Part shown: positions 22,324 through 33,414 of the stretch, one piece after another
Layout of the letters: each line of letters opens with the position of its first letter
Numbering within the stretch: the stretch's first letter is position 1
Assembly: GCA_021464415.1 (NCBI GenBank)
Contig: CM038470.1
Span: forward strand, 33,284,122 to 33,348,121
From: Lonicera japonica
Lineage: Eukaryota; Streptophyta; Magnoliopsida; Dipsacales; Caprifoliaceae
Length of the DNA: 64,000 nucleotides
Direction: 5' to 3'
The notes under the pieces: model-generated
Databases searched by the model: none
Told to the model about the DNA's origin: nothing
The model's input: the letters and a program-made list of their open reading frames with translations, nothing else
Made by a program: the position numbers and the translations under genes

Positions 22324-23863
22324 TGTAGACACCCCGATCCGTGACCCCCGCAAGAACCCTAAACGACCTACGAGACTACTACTTTTTGGGTCCAGGACAC
22401 ACCCGAGCACCCGAAACTACCCCGGAGGGGATTTGTTGCGCGACAAACCTATTTTTATGAAGGATTGTCGCACGACATATCACATTGTCGCGCGACAACC
22501 ATTGGAATGTCGCGCGACAATCCCACTATGTCGCGCGACAATCCCTCTTTGCACCCGACCAACCACTTTCTGACACATCACAGTGTCAGGACCCATCACT
22601 TCAGCCGTTTATCGCACGACATACAGGAATGTCGCGCGACAAACAGATATGTCGCGCGACACTTGCCTTTTTTGGGGAAATGTCGCGCGACAATCTTCCC
22701 CAAACAGTATAAATAGGCCATCACTTGGAATCTGAGAATTTGGAGCTTTAAATTTGATTTTTATCAAGCACTTTTCTACTATTATCTTATTTCTGAAGAA
22801 TTATCGAATCTATCCTCGACACTCGACGTGTCCCGTCTCCGGAATCGATTTCTCGGGAATATCTGAAGAAAGAGAAGATTATTATCGCCGGAGATCCCTC
22901 TGCCGTATTATATTTTCTTTCTTATTATTATTCTCGTCAGGAAGGTAAAGAAAGTCCCTTCTAGTATTTAAAATTAGATATCTGTGTACTTGTTTTACTT
23001 CTGTTTTTCTGTCCACGTTTTATTTGAATAAACTTATTGTCAAGTTACAAATAGTCTATCGTTTTTGACACAAAAGACCCTGATAAAACCACTTTCAAAA
23101 CCAGAAGAGTAAGTACATTATCGTCCGGATAAACCCTGTTTTCAAAACCCGGACTAATAAGACTTATTTAGGAATTAAAAATCAACATATCTTGTCTTCT
23201 CTATAGACTGCGATGTGTCTGATAATTCTCCTCTCAAGAGTCATGATTCCATATTAAATTAGTCCCGATATTAGATCCGAACTATCACAAAAGTAAACAC
23301 AACACGAGAAAACCGTTATTATCTGAGGAAATAATACGGGATACTCTTTCAAAATAAAAGGTTTTCTCATGTGTATTTACATCTTTCAAATAAATAAAAC
23401 ATCGGATCTCGGAACACAAAGGTTTTCATCCCTTTCCCGTCTTCCCCCAAAAATTAGGGTTTTCATTTTAAAAGTAGTAGACTGTCAGTAAAAGCATCCA
23501 AGTTTTTCAACATAGAATAAACATATAAGACCACTAGAGACCGAAAGGGCGGAATGGGTGCTTAACACCTTCCCAAACCGTAATATAGTTTCCGAACCCT
23601 ATAGAATCCTGGTTTCGCAGACAAAACGTGTAAAGAAAGGCTTATCTTTAGCCTTTCCCCTTACACAACCCTTTTTGTCCGTTTTCTCGTAAAACGTACT
23701 GGCGACTCTGAACGAACCCCTTTGCATCTAGAATAGACGTAAGGACACCCGATATGAATCATCAAAACAACTCCAAGCAAATGGAGCGACGGAATCCCTT
23801 CCGACGCTTCAGACCACCACGAACGAGGACGAGACCCGGGGGTCGCATTTGCGGATTCTCACA
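22324..23863 (+). repeat. 5' LTR of Tat copy A
   Basis: 1540 bp, TGTAGACACC ... GATTCTCACA. The end is set by the PBS one base later, the start by the match to 39352, 53488 and the solo LTR. U3 contains the palindrome array and a TATA box at 22708-22715; about 1150 bp follow the TATA box. Short reading frames across it are not conserved between LTR copies. Confidence 0.95.
22434..22715 (+). promoter_or_regulatory. LTR promoter of copy A: nine palindromes plus TATA box
   Basis: Palindromes of the TGTCGCGCGACA type begin at 22434 (TGTTGCGCGACA), 22466 (TGTCGCACGACA), 22486, 22508, 22529, 22610 (TATCGCACGACA), 22630, 22650 and 22681. Six are exact. Five of the eight spacings are 20-22 bp, about two helical turns; three others are 31, 32 and 81 bp. 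The last copy ends 16 bp before TATAAATA at 22708-22715. Each exact copy holds three CpG sites. Likely binding sites of a dimeric factor; the factor is unknown. Confidence 0.85.
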
Positions 23864-23864
23864 G

Positions 23865-23883
23865 TGGCGACTCTGCTGGGGAC
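23865..23883 (+). other. Primer-binding site of Tat copy A
   Basis: TGGCGACTCTGCTGGGGAC, one base after the LTR end. This primer site type is usual in Tat/Ogre elements; I recall tRNA-Arg as the reported primer but have not checked it. Identical in copy B at 55024-55042. Confidence 0.85.
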
Positions 23884-24612
23884 ACCAGAAAACTAGACTC
23901 TTATATGTGGACTTTTGTTTATTTGAATACTTGCTTTTTTCTGCTTTCCCTACTTATGTTAATTAATTGAGAAGAAACATTTTTTCAGAAAAAAAAAAGG
24001 GAATTTTTCAAAAATACGTAATCAAGATAATGATATTTGTAAACCCAACCTTTTTCACACGCACTATCACAAATCATGCATTGGTTCTACGAGTGTGAAT
24101 TTACCCCAAACCCTCGGAAGTATTATAAGTGAGTAGGGAGTTGGCTTGCTTGGGCCAACATAAACCGAAAGCATTTATTTCCACTCTCCTTGGCCAAGTA
24201 CGCCCCCGAGGTATATCGAGTGACGAGAACACTCACGTACCCGGGAAGTATATCAAAAGGCTTTGCACGTACCCGCCCCTGGGTATATCGCAAGGTCTTG
24301 CCAAAAAGGAGGGAGCCTGAAGCCTTAACCGTTCGTACACCCGCGCTGCATATAAGATCGAGTCAAGATAAAACACTTGTCAAACAGCCGTAGGGGATGT
24401 ACCACCTTACGGCTTACTTTTGGACGCCCTTTTAAATCCGGGGCTCTTCTCGGCAATTTTTAGTGGTTCTTTTGGCAAAAATCGAGTCGCATCACAGTCT
24501 TCCTTCATCTTCGCCACGTGGTTTCGTCTACAGTCGTGAAGCAACAAACAGACTGGAAGGTTGGGCCGGCCGTGATCACACCGGAAGACTAGTAAGACCA
24601 AGCACACCTGAA
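23884..24612 (+). other. Leader of Tat copy A
   Basis: Untranslated leader of about 730 bp between PBS and gag. It is conserved with copy B (55043-55773), and in diverged antisense form with 760-1080. No reading frame is conserved between the copies. Confidence 0.7.
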
Positions 24613-26576
24613 ATGGCCGATGAACGTGAGAATCGAGAGACAGATCAGAACCTAGCCGAGGCATCATCAGCTCAGCCAACCCTAGCCGAAATGCACAGTT
24701 TACTCATGACCGTCAGCAGGGATCTGGCAAACCTCACGAACGAGCAACAGGGTACCCGGATCCGAATAGAAGAATTATCAGCCGAACGAACTGCACCACC
24801 GGGGTTTGATCGACTACCACCGAATCGAGATCCGAACCAAGGATAGTCTTCACAAGTACTCCCCCCAATTCAAGGAACCAATCCACCCCAAACGGGCCCT
24901 ATCGTAATTGGTCCCGTTCAAACCGACCCCAACAATCAGAACCAATGGGCCCCAGATTCAGGCCCCACTTACCAACAGCAGGAGCCACCCATAGTCTGGC
25001 CGCAACCCCAAATACAACCCGGTTTTGACCCCCAATACCAACCATGGCCACAAGTTCCCACAAAACCCATTCCACCACCGGCCCCAGCAGCCCTCCCTAA
25101 TGAATACCCAGACATCAACCGACTTCGGGCAGTATATGCAGAATCGGTAATAGCACGGGAACAGCCCGACGAGATGTCAAGAGAGAGTGAGGAAATGAAG
25201 AAGCTGAAAGAGCAGATGAGGGTCCTACAGAAGGGGGTGTCCCTAATAAAAGGTGCAGACGAGATCACGGATATGAATGCCTTCTCCCTCTACCCAGAAG
25301 CGAGATTACCCCAGGGATTCAAACTCCCTTCCATCACCAAGTTCACTGGAACCACGCCCCCTAAAACTCACCTACAGTCCTACATCAGATCCATGCAAGT
25401 GTCCGGTTGTGGAGAGCCGGAATTAGCACAAGCCTTTCACATGACTCTCACGGGAGCCGCCCTGAGATGGTTTTTTGGTCTAAAAAGGCATCACACGCAG
25501 ACTTGGGGAGATATCGTCAAAGAATTTATGACCAAATATGGGTCCAACGAGGATTTGGAAATTACTCGTAAACACCTGGAAATGGCCAAACAGGGCGAGA
25601 AAGAAAGCTTCAGCGACTTTGTCACCCGCTGGAGGGAAATGGCCTCCCAAATGTCCAAACGACCCGATGAAGAAGAACAGCTGGAAATCATTCAGAAGAA
25701 CTTCACTCCAGCCGTACTGAGTTGCATGGGAAAGCACGTATTCCCACACTTCAGAGCCCTGTTGAGTATGGGGTCACAAGTAGAGAGGAAGAACTGGCCA
25801 AGAAAGTTGAAACCGATACCAAGAAAGCCTCTTACGCCGGAAGAAAGACGGCCACTCCAGCCGTAAACCAACTAAGCTCGTACCCATATCAACAAAACCC
25901 ATTCCAGCAGTCACCGCAAGTCCCCCCAATGAATTGGCCTACGCAGGGAGACTCTTCAAACACCGAGGCCAAGAAAAGGAGAAATTTCTGCACCCTCCCC
26001 ACTACTCTGGTTAAGAGCCTGGAACTACTCCAAAAAGCCGGACTAGTCGCTCCACTCAACCCACGCCCCCCACCAAACCCTATTCCCAACACTTGGAGAA
26101 TGAATGAGAACTGTGCGTACCATCAAGCGGCAGGCCATGACACGGAACGCTGTTTAGCTCTCCGCCATCGAATCCAGGACCTCATTGAAGCCGGAACCAT
26201 CCCCGCACCCGGCGGGCCTAATGTTACTAACAATCCACTTCCTAACCATGCTCCACCTACAGGGATTAATGCCTTGACCACTGATGAAGAAGGCTTCGAT
26301 CCCGTGGGGCTCATTCAAGATGACCCAACCTACAGGGCACTCATTGTACTGCCAGCAAAGGCTCAAGTTACCCCAGGCCTCAATCCAATAATTGACCAAT
26401 GGATGGCCAAAATGAACTTCCTACCCGGGCAGGGTTTAGGAAAAACAAATCAGGGGATCTCACAACCACTCACAATCAAAACCAATCCCGGAAAATCTGG
26501 GATAGGATGGACCCAGAATAAGAAGAAACAATCATGGAAATCCCAAACAACCCCCCCAGGGAGACAATCTGTATGA
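24613..26576 (+). pseudogene. Tat gag, copy A (stop and frameshift)
   Basis: Starts at ATG 24613 (MADERENRE; copy B has the same start). It reads to an in-frame TAG at 24844-24846, continues in the same frame through a Pro/Gln-rich region to the Gag core (about 25310-25760, with LTGAALRWF and DFVTRWREMASQM blocks), then shifts frame near 25780. Copy B has GTAGAGGAAG where A has GTAGAGAGGAAG, two extra bases. The new frame carries a C-x2-H-x4-H-x4-C knuckle (CAYHQAAGHDTERC near 26110) and a G-patch-like end (FLPGQGLGKTNQG ... GIGW). It would form the particle and bind RNA. Confidence 0.85.
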
Positions 26577-28965
26577 CAAAACCTCCCCCGGGACTTTCAG
26601 TTGGTCGACAGAGCCAGAATCGTCAGAAACTTCAGAGGAATCAAACCCGGCATCCCTTTGGATCCAACAAATCACCCGTTCAGGAAGGGTATACCAACCA
26701 CCACCGGATACTGAGAAAACACCGCCACCTAAGGAAATAGGAGAAGATAGAGTGCTTGAGCAGTTGAAGAAGACCCAGGCACACATCACCATTTGGGGCC
26801 TCTTGGTTGCCTCCAAACCCCACAGGACCGCTTTCATCAAACTTCTGGATGAAGCCGTGATATCACCGGACTCCACACCCGAACAACTGCCAAACATGAT
26901 CGGGTCACTTACAGTCCAAAGAAGTCTGTCATTTTCAGATGAAGACTTATCTCCATTGGGGAGAAAACACAGCCTGGCTCTCCACATCACCGTCCGAACC
27001 CGAGGGAAGATCTTGCCACAAGTCCTCATCGACAATGGGTCGACCATAAATGTTTGCCCCCTGAAGACTGCCAGATGCTTGGGTATTTTGGATTCAGAGC
27101 TTTCACCATCCGCCGTAATCGTCAGGGCCTATGATAATACCAGGAGGGCCATTCTGGGTTCTCTGAAGCTTGATCTCATGGTCGGTCCCGAAATATTTCC
27201 GGCCGATTTCCAAATCATAGACATTCCCTCCAGTTTCAACCTCCTGCTGGGAAGAACGTGGCTACACGACATAGGAGCACTCCCCTCCTCCTTGCACCAA
27301 AAGATCAAGATACCATTTGAAGGGAACATAATTACCATCCAAGGAGATCCTGAAAGGACCTTGGCAGATGTGGAGTTACCTGTTTTGGGAATCGGGAGCC
27401 AGAGCATACAGTTAGGAGGCTTTTCTTATGAGCCTCAAGTCCAAACTCTCAGCACTCAGATAATCGAATATCTCCCCCCAGACAATATCCCCGGTCTCAG
27501 CACCAAGATTACAAATATGCTAAGAATGATGAAATATTTACCTGGAGCCGGCCTAGGAATGGGACAATCAGGACTACTTCAAGCCTTGGAACCGATAACG
27601 AGGTACGAAAGGGAAGGATTGGGGTACCAACACACTGAAGAAGACGATCAGCAAAAAAGGGGCCGAGGGCATCAGTATCCGAGTTTCAGCTCTTTGAACG
27701 GGTTTTTTGTCAAAGAAGGAGAGGACTTCCCCTTTTGCGGTTTTCAGGAACCTTGGAGAAACAGTGACGGAGAGAACCTGCCGGGATGGGAAATCTTCTA
27801 TGAAGAGGACCTATATATCAAAGAAAGCATTGAACACGGTTTCTCCACCAAATTAACGATCGGGCTGAAAGAAGGAAATAAAGATAAGACAGACAAGGAG
27901 GAAGAAATGATCGGAGATCTTTTTGACATCATGGTTCTAGGGGATGACGAGCCGAGGGATGACCCCGTACACCTAATATACGCTGATCCAGACTACCAAA
28001 GGGAAAGGGAAAAGAGTGAAATTGTAAGGGTGAGAGGTGAGAGTGAAAGTAAGGCTAGGAAGGGGCCACTCTTAGATTTACTCTTTAAACTTGTACCTAT
28101 AAACACTATTATCAATGAAGAAAACTATGTGTTGCATTATCCTGTTATTTGTAATTCTGTAATAGCTTATAAAGAGTTAGAAATACTGAACGAACACCCG
28201 GAACGGGAGGAGCAGCGTATACAAAGCGAGGAAGGAGACACTCTTGTGATTAACCTCGGAACAGAGGAGGAAAGAAGAGAGGTCCGCATTGGGGCAAGCC
28301 TAAGTGAGACAGAAAGAGAAGAATTCACACAAACTCTGAAAGAGTATGTGGATGTCTTCGCCTGGTCTTATGCGGATATGCCAGGTTTGAACAGCCAGAT
28401 AGTCATGCACGAGATACACACCAAGCCAGAATTTAGGCCCGTCGAGCAGAAGCTGAGGAAACTTACGCCAGAATGGTCCTTAAAAGTAAAGAAAGAGGTG
28501 ATGAAACAATTAAGTGTGGGTTTCTTACGGGTAATCGAATACCCTTCATGGTTAGCCAACATCGTGCCTGTTCCAAAAGCTAATGGGAAAGTCCGCATGT
28601 GTGTGGATTACCGGGATCTCAATAAAGCTTGTCCAAAAGACGATTTTCCCTTGCCCAACATCGATTTGATAGTAGATAATACTGCCAACCACGCCCTGAA
28701 GTCATTTGTGGATGGTTTTGCCGGATATAACCAGATCAAGATGCACCCAGATCACCAAGAGAAAACAGCATTCATCACACCATGGGGAACATACTGCTAC
28801 ACCGTTATGCCATTTGGGCTAAAGAACGCCGGGGCAACGTATCAAAGGGCAGCTACGGCTATCTTTCATGACATGATTCACAAAGAAGTAGAGGTGTATG
28901 TAGACGACATGATAATCAAGTCAAAAGAGGAAAGGCCACGTACCAGCCTTGCGAACCTTCTTTGA
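26577..28965 (+). pseudogene. Tat protease and reverse transcriptase, copy A
   Basis: The main open part is 26752-28965 (737 codons); the frame is also open upstream to about 26577. Protease: active site VLIDNGSTINVCPL (near 27025) and FNLLLGRTWL (near 27240). A second G-patch-like block follows (YLPGAGLGMGQSG near 27540). An acidic linker precedes RT (about 28400-28960): VRMCVDYRDLNKACPKD, FVDGFAGYNQI, MPFGLKNAGATYQR and the catalytic YVDDM near 28900. The frame is lost near 28935, just after the catalytic box, so RT is cut off. No intron is needed between protease and RT, unlike pea Ogre. Confidence 0.9.
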
Positions 28966-29757
28966 TCGGCTCCGCCAATATCAGATGAGACTCAACCCGC
29001 AGAAGTGTGTGTTCGGGGTAACCAAGGAAAACTCCTGGGATATGTCGTCAGTAAGAAGGGAATCGAGGTGGACCCCGCTAAAGTTCAAGCTATCCAAGAC
29101 ATGCCTAAACCTCGTACCGAGAAAGAAGTCCGAGGATTTTTGGGTAATCTGCAGTACATCAGTAGGTTCATCTCTCAGCTCACTCAGACTTGCGAGCCCA
29201 TCTTCAAACTCCTGAGGAAATCTTCACCAGGAGAGTGGGACGGCCAGTGCCAAGAAGCTTTTAATAGAATCAAAGAATACCTCTCCAAACCCCCAGTGTT
29301 AGCCCCGCCCCAGACCGGACTGCCACTAATCCTATACCTAACGTCACTGATTCGGCTGCGGGAGCAATGCTAGCCTAGCACCTGACCGATACCCGGAAGG
29401 AGCAGGCCATCTATTTCCTCAGCAAAAAGTTGTCCCCGTTTGAGATAAACTACACACCATTGGAGAAATCATGTACCGCTCTCGTCTGGGTAACACAGAA
29501 ACTACGGCACTATATGCTAGTTTTCCCAGTCATCCTGGCATCACGGATCGATCCGTTGAAATACCTCTTCGAGAAACCGGCTCTCTCGAACCGAATGGCA
29601 AAATGGTTGTTTCTACTCTCCGAATTTGACATCACCTACATGACCCAAAAGGCAGTCAAAGGCAAGATCATAGCTGATTACCTGGCCCACAATCCGATAT
29701 TAGGAGACATGCTAGAAGAAGCCGAGTTCCCGGACGAAACCATCATGAACGTCGAGA
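28949..29757 (+). pseudogene. RT connection and first RNase H, copy A (broken)
   Basis: Continues RT in shifted frames: 28949-29010, then from 29005 (GYVVSKKGIEVDPAKVQAI, RGFLGNLQYISRFI), then a further shift near 29335 and a TAG at 29376-29378, where family members have Gln after AMLA. The frame resumes to about 29757 with LSPFEINYTPLEK, LRHYMLVF and YMTQKAVKGKIIADYLA blocks. This is the RNase H that normally follows RT in Ty3/gypsy. At least three disruptions. Confidence 0.8.
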
Positions 29758-30211
29758 TCAATGAAGACTGGAAGTTGTACTTTGACGGGGCCGCCAATCG
29801 GAATGGAAACGGGATAGTATCCTGCTAGTCTCTCCAGACCAAACTCACTCCCCGGTATCATATCGTCTGGACTTTTTCTGCACCAACAACATGGCCGAAT
29901 ATGAAGCATGCATACTCGGGTTAGAGATCGCTCTTCAAAAGGTATAAAAAGAATACAGGTATACGGAGATTCAGCACTAGTGGTCCACCAAGTTCTGAAG
30001 GAATGGAAGATCAGAGATGAGAAATTAGTCCCTTACCTCGCCCGACTAGAGGATGTCGCAGGAAAGTTCGAGCGTGTGGAGTTTTACTATATCCCCAGGT
30101 CCCAGAATAGTTTTGCTGACGCATTGGCAACCCTGGCATCTATGATCGATATTCCGGAGGGGATGGAAGAAATAACCCTCACGACAAAAGAAATCAGGAC
30201 TCGCGCACTGC
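29758..30211 (+). pseudogene. Second (archaeal-type) RNase H, copy A
   Basis: After a linker, the motif WKLYFDGAANRNGNGI opens a second RNase H. Further blocks are readable across two frame shifts (near 29815 and 29940): CTNNMAEYEACILGLE and VYGDSALVVHQV, then FADALATLASM. The Asp, Glu and Asp of the catalytic set are visible. An extra RNase H of this kind between RNase H and integrase is a hallmark of the Tat lineage. Confidence 0.85.
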
Positions 30212-31499
30212 ATGACCCTTGAGGTAGAAACTGAAAAAAACGGTGACTCGACCGTTTGGTTTTATGACATCTGGAACCTTCTGAAGAACCACCAGTATCC
30301 CGAGGAAACAGACAAGAGAACGCGGGTCACCCTCAGAAGACTAGCATCAGGATTCATACTCTGTGCCGGAAGATTATATAAAAGGAACTACGACGGGACT
30401 CATCTTCAATGTCTCACCGAAGAAGAATCGGTTAGAATGATGGATCAGATACATGGGGGCGATTGCGGACCTCATATGAGCGGGCATACACTTGCCCGCA
30501 AGATCATCAGGCAAGGGTATTTCTGGTCCACCCTACAAACCGACTGTGCTGACCATGTACGCCGTTGTCACAAATGCCAAATCTATGCTAAATCCCAGAA
30601 GCTTCCTCCAAAAGAGTTGTACAACATGACTGCTCCCTGGCCTTTCGCAACTTGGGGAATCGACGTCATAGGGAAAATCTCGCCCAAAGCCAGCAACGGC
30701 CATGAATTCATACTAGTAGCCATCGACTACTTCACCAAATGGGTGGAAGCCGAGTCGTACCAGACCCGATGCCAGGAAAGTTGCCCGATTCATCAAAAGG
30801 AACATTGTCTGCCGATATGGGGTCCCACACGAGATCATCTCAGATAACGGCACCCACTTCGAAGGAGAAGCTAATACAGTCATGGAGGAATACGGTATCA
30901 CCCGACACAAATCTTCGCCATATAGGCCACAAACCAATGGGGCAGTTGAAGCCGCCAACAAGAATTTGAAGAATATCCTAAGCAAGATGACCGACACCTG
31001 CCGAGACTGGCCGGAGAAATTACCATATGCATTGTGGGGATACCGCACCACCGAGAGGGTCTCCACCGGGGCAACCCCATTCTCGCTGACATACGGGATG
31101 GAGGCAGTCCTCCCTGTCGAGTTAGAAGTCCCCTCCCTCAGGGTAATACTAGAAAATCAAGTCAATGAACTGGAATGGGTCCAGGCACGTTACAACGAGC
31201 TAGCCCTACTAGATGAAAAGAGATTGAAAGCCGCATACCACCATCAGGGGTATCAGAAGAGAATCGCTCGAGCATTTAACCAGAAAGTAAGGACTCGGGG
31301 TATCAACGAGAACGATATTGTATTGAAAGAAATTCGAGAACCGGCCAGAGATCCGAGGGGTAAGTTCGGACAGAAGTGGACAGGGCCATACATCGTCAAA
31401 GAAATCGATACAGGAGGTGCCGCTATACTCACTGATTTGGATGGGCAGTTACTACATTCACCAGTCAACATGGATCGACTGAAGAAGTATTATCAATAG
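30212..31499 (+). pseudogene. Tat integrase, copy A (one frameshift)
   Basis: The first part, 30212-30847, has the HHCC zinc region (H-x3-H ... C-x2-C in CHKCQIYAK) and the first catalytic Asp in WGIDVIG. Frame changes near 30770, in the block after WVEAES. The second part, 30882-31499, has YRPQTNGAVEAANK with the Glu, AYNELALLDEKR-type helices and a final GPYIVKEI block. The segment with the second Asp (SDNGTHFEGEA) is readable in a different frame between the pieces. The stop at 31499 ends pol; no chromodomain follows. Confidence 0.85.
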
Positions 31500-31612
31500 G
31501 TGTGGCATGTAATAAGAACTACGTAAACCTGAGCCCCAACTCAAAACTTTTTGTTCTTTGTAAAAATCAAAAAGGGGAACGTAGGCAACCTGAGAAGTGA
31601 CTTCAGGCCCGT

Positions 31613-32977
31613 TTAAACTTTGTAAATAAATTTATTTCCCGCAAGCAGTCCCTCATATATTATTAAAAGGTGGTTCAGAACACCAAAGGTTACAAAGGAG
31701 ACATAACAAATACGAAAGAAACTAATCCCTAGGGGTTGGCCACACTGGGTCCTCAATAGCCAAATCGATCCGAGCTTCGTCCAAGATCTGATATGCAAAG
31801 ACAATGTTATCATCAGTAGCCTCCGTATCCATGAACCGGAACCATTCCATTTGAAAGGGTCGTCGATCAGTTCTCCCTCCAGAGATTGCCAGCAAGAGCG
31901 GATGATATCAGCCCGGAGGGGCCGGGTAATACCAAAACGGGCATAGTTGAACCGACGAGTCAGTCGAGCACGCCACATCCTCTCTACCGATAAAGAAACA
32001 TGTGGGGTCACAAATTTAGACTCAGAAGAGAAGTTGTTCAGACAAGGGGAACCTCCTGAGGAATGTTAAACTGCCGAAAAAGACGCCCAGGGAGATAAAA
32101 GGAAGTGAACCAGAGCCCGCGGAGCCGAACATAGTTCTGACCCCCAGTGCTAAGTACCATCGCCCTCAGCTTCCACCAAGGAATGTTCCACCGGATAGCC
32201 CGAAAGTTCTCCGAAAACCATACCGTCCAATCAGAGGAAGACATGGTCAAAGCACCAAAGAGAGGCCGATGGAAGAAATGAGTCGGATTGTCGAGCCGAG
32301 CTCCGTTGAAACCCACCGATCGAAAGCGCTCTAGCAGCCACATGTATAGCAGACGCGGACTCCCCCGGAAGAAGGGCGAGGCCCCCCGTTGAACATTATC
32401 AAGACCATTCAGGGTCTCTGCAAGAATGATCGGCACTATAGACTCCCCATTTCTAGCCTGGTAAATCAGACTCAGGATAGTCGGATCAACACGGGAAGAA
32501 CCCGTCACCAGCAGCATATCAGAAACCAGGCAAATCAGGGCCGCTGCAGTACGCCCCACGCCGTAAGAGGCCCTATCTTCATAACGATGAAAGAACCTCA
32601 CCATTTTATGGAGGTCAAGAAAACCATCGGCAATAAAACCATCACAGGCCGCCGGGGGAATGGCTAACAGAGCAATTAGCATGTCACGGGGACCGATTTC
32701 TTCTATGGGAACTGCCATCGGGAGACAGACGTCAGAACGTAGCAGCCAGGAAAACTCCTCGTAAGTCGGGCAGAGCTCGTCAAGCCCAAAACGGAAAAGG
32801 TGATCCACAGGGCTCCAAAAATGCAAAGCGCCTAACAAAAAGGAAAATCTACAGGGCGATGACACCAGCTCGCCAAAGGACTGAATGCAGCACGAAGTTC
32901 AAGCCGTTTTCAGAAGATACCAAAGCATCCCGAGCATTAATGAAAGAAAAATCAGAGTTTGTACGATAGGAAGACAT
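31613..32977 (-). pseudogene. Antisense accessory gene 1: DUF7745-like / plant mobile domain-related protein
   Basis: Starts at ATG 32977 (MSSYRTNSDF), about 40 bp downstream of a minus-strand TATA box (33016-33023). It reads to about 32850, then a one-base shift leads into a long open stretch to 32038 containing FGLDELCPTYEEFSWLLRSD. That resembles the 'x-F-x-F-x-x-x-E-L-C-P-T-x-E-E-F' opening of DUF7745/PMD-type proteins, which are frequent in plant transposons. A third frame, 32011-31613, carries an Arg/Trp-rich C-terminus (RADIIRSCWQSLEGELIDDPF). The shift near 32030 may be an indel or an unrecognised splice. Not part of gag-pol. Function unknown; family call is by motif recognition. Confidence 0.6.
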
Positions 32978-33015
32978 TGTGGAGAGGTGTGGGGATGAAG
33001 GAAGGAAGATGGGTG

Positions 33016-33092
33016 TATTTATAGCAAAAAAGAGGGACCTGTACCTGTTTGTCGCGCGACAAACCATATTCAGGAGGGATTGTCGCACGACA
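33016..33092 (-). promoter_or_regulatory. Promoter of antisense gene 1: two palindromes plus TATA box
   Basis: TGTCGCACGACA at 33081-33092 and TGTCGCGCGACA at 33050-33061, then on the minus strand TATAAATA at 33016-33023 (27 bp downstream) and ATG at 32977. The arrangement copies that of the LTR promoter: same palindrome, same TATA sequence, opposite strand. Confidence 0.8.
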
Positions 33093-33414
33093 AACTCCTT
33101 TTGGGTCATCCCTAATTTTGTTCTTCCTACACATAGCAGTCATGATTGCCAAAAGAATCATTTTTGGATGCTTTCTTGTTCTCACTTTGCTCTTTTTTAC
33201 AGGAAAAGTATCACTACACTACAAGGTATGACTTCTAAAATACCGACTCTGATATATATATGTGTATGTATATACCTTTTCACATACAGAGAATAAAAGT
33301 ATAATCAAACACAGATAAAGATATTTTATAAATCCAATAAAAGAACAGTTTTTAATATCCGTCTAAAATAAATACATATCTGTCCAAACTAACACTAAAT
33401 GCAGAAAGGAAAAA
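33093..33414. other. Spacer between antisense gene 1 and antisense gene 2
   Basis: No gene seen. It holds the region upstream of gene 1 and the presumed 3' flank of gene 2. A short TATATATATGTGTATG microsatellite lies near 33250. Confidence 0.4.

Noticed and set aside
22434..22692. CRISPR-like array (12-bp repeats with about 9-10 bp spacers)
   Set aside because: Repeats are short, palindromic and in a plant LTR promoter; spacers are too short and partly shared among LTR copies. No cas genes.
22196..22948. Several plus-strand reading frames inside the LTR
   Set aside because: They cross the LTR start, palindromes and TATA box and are not conserved in the other two LTR copies.
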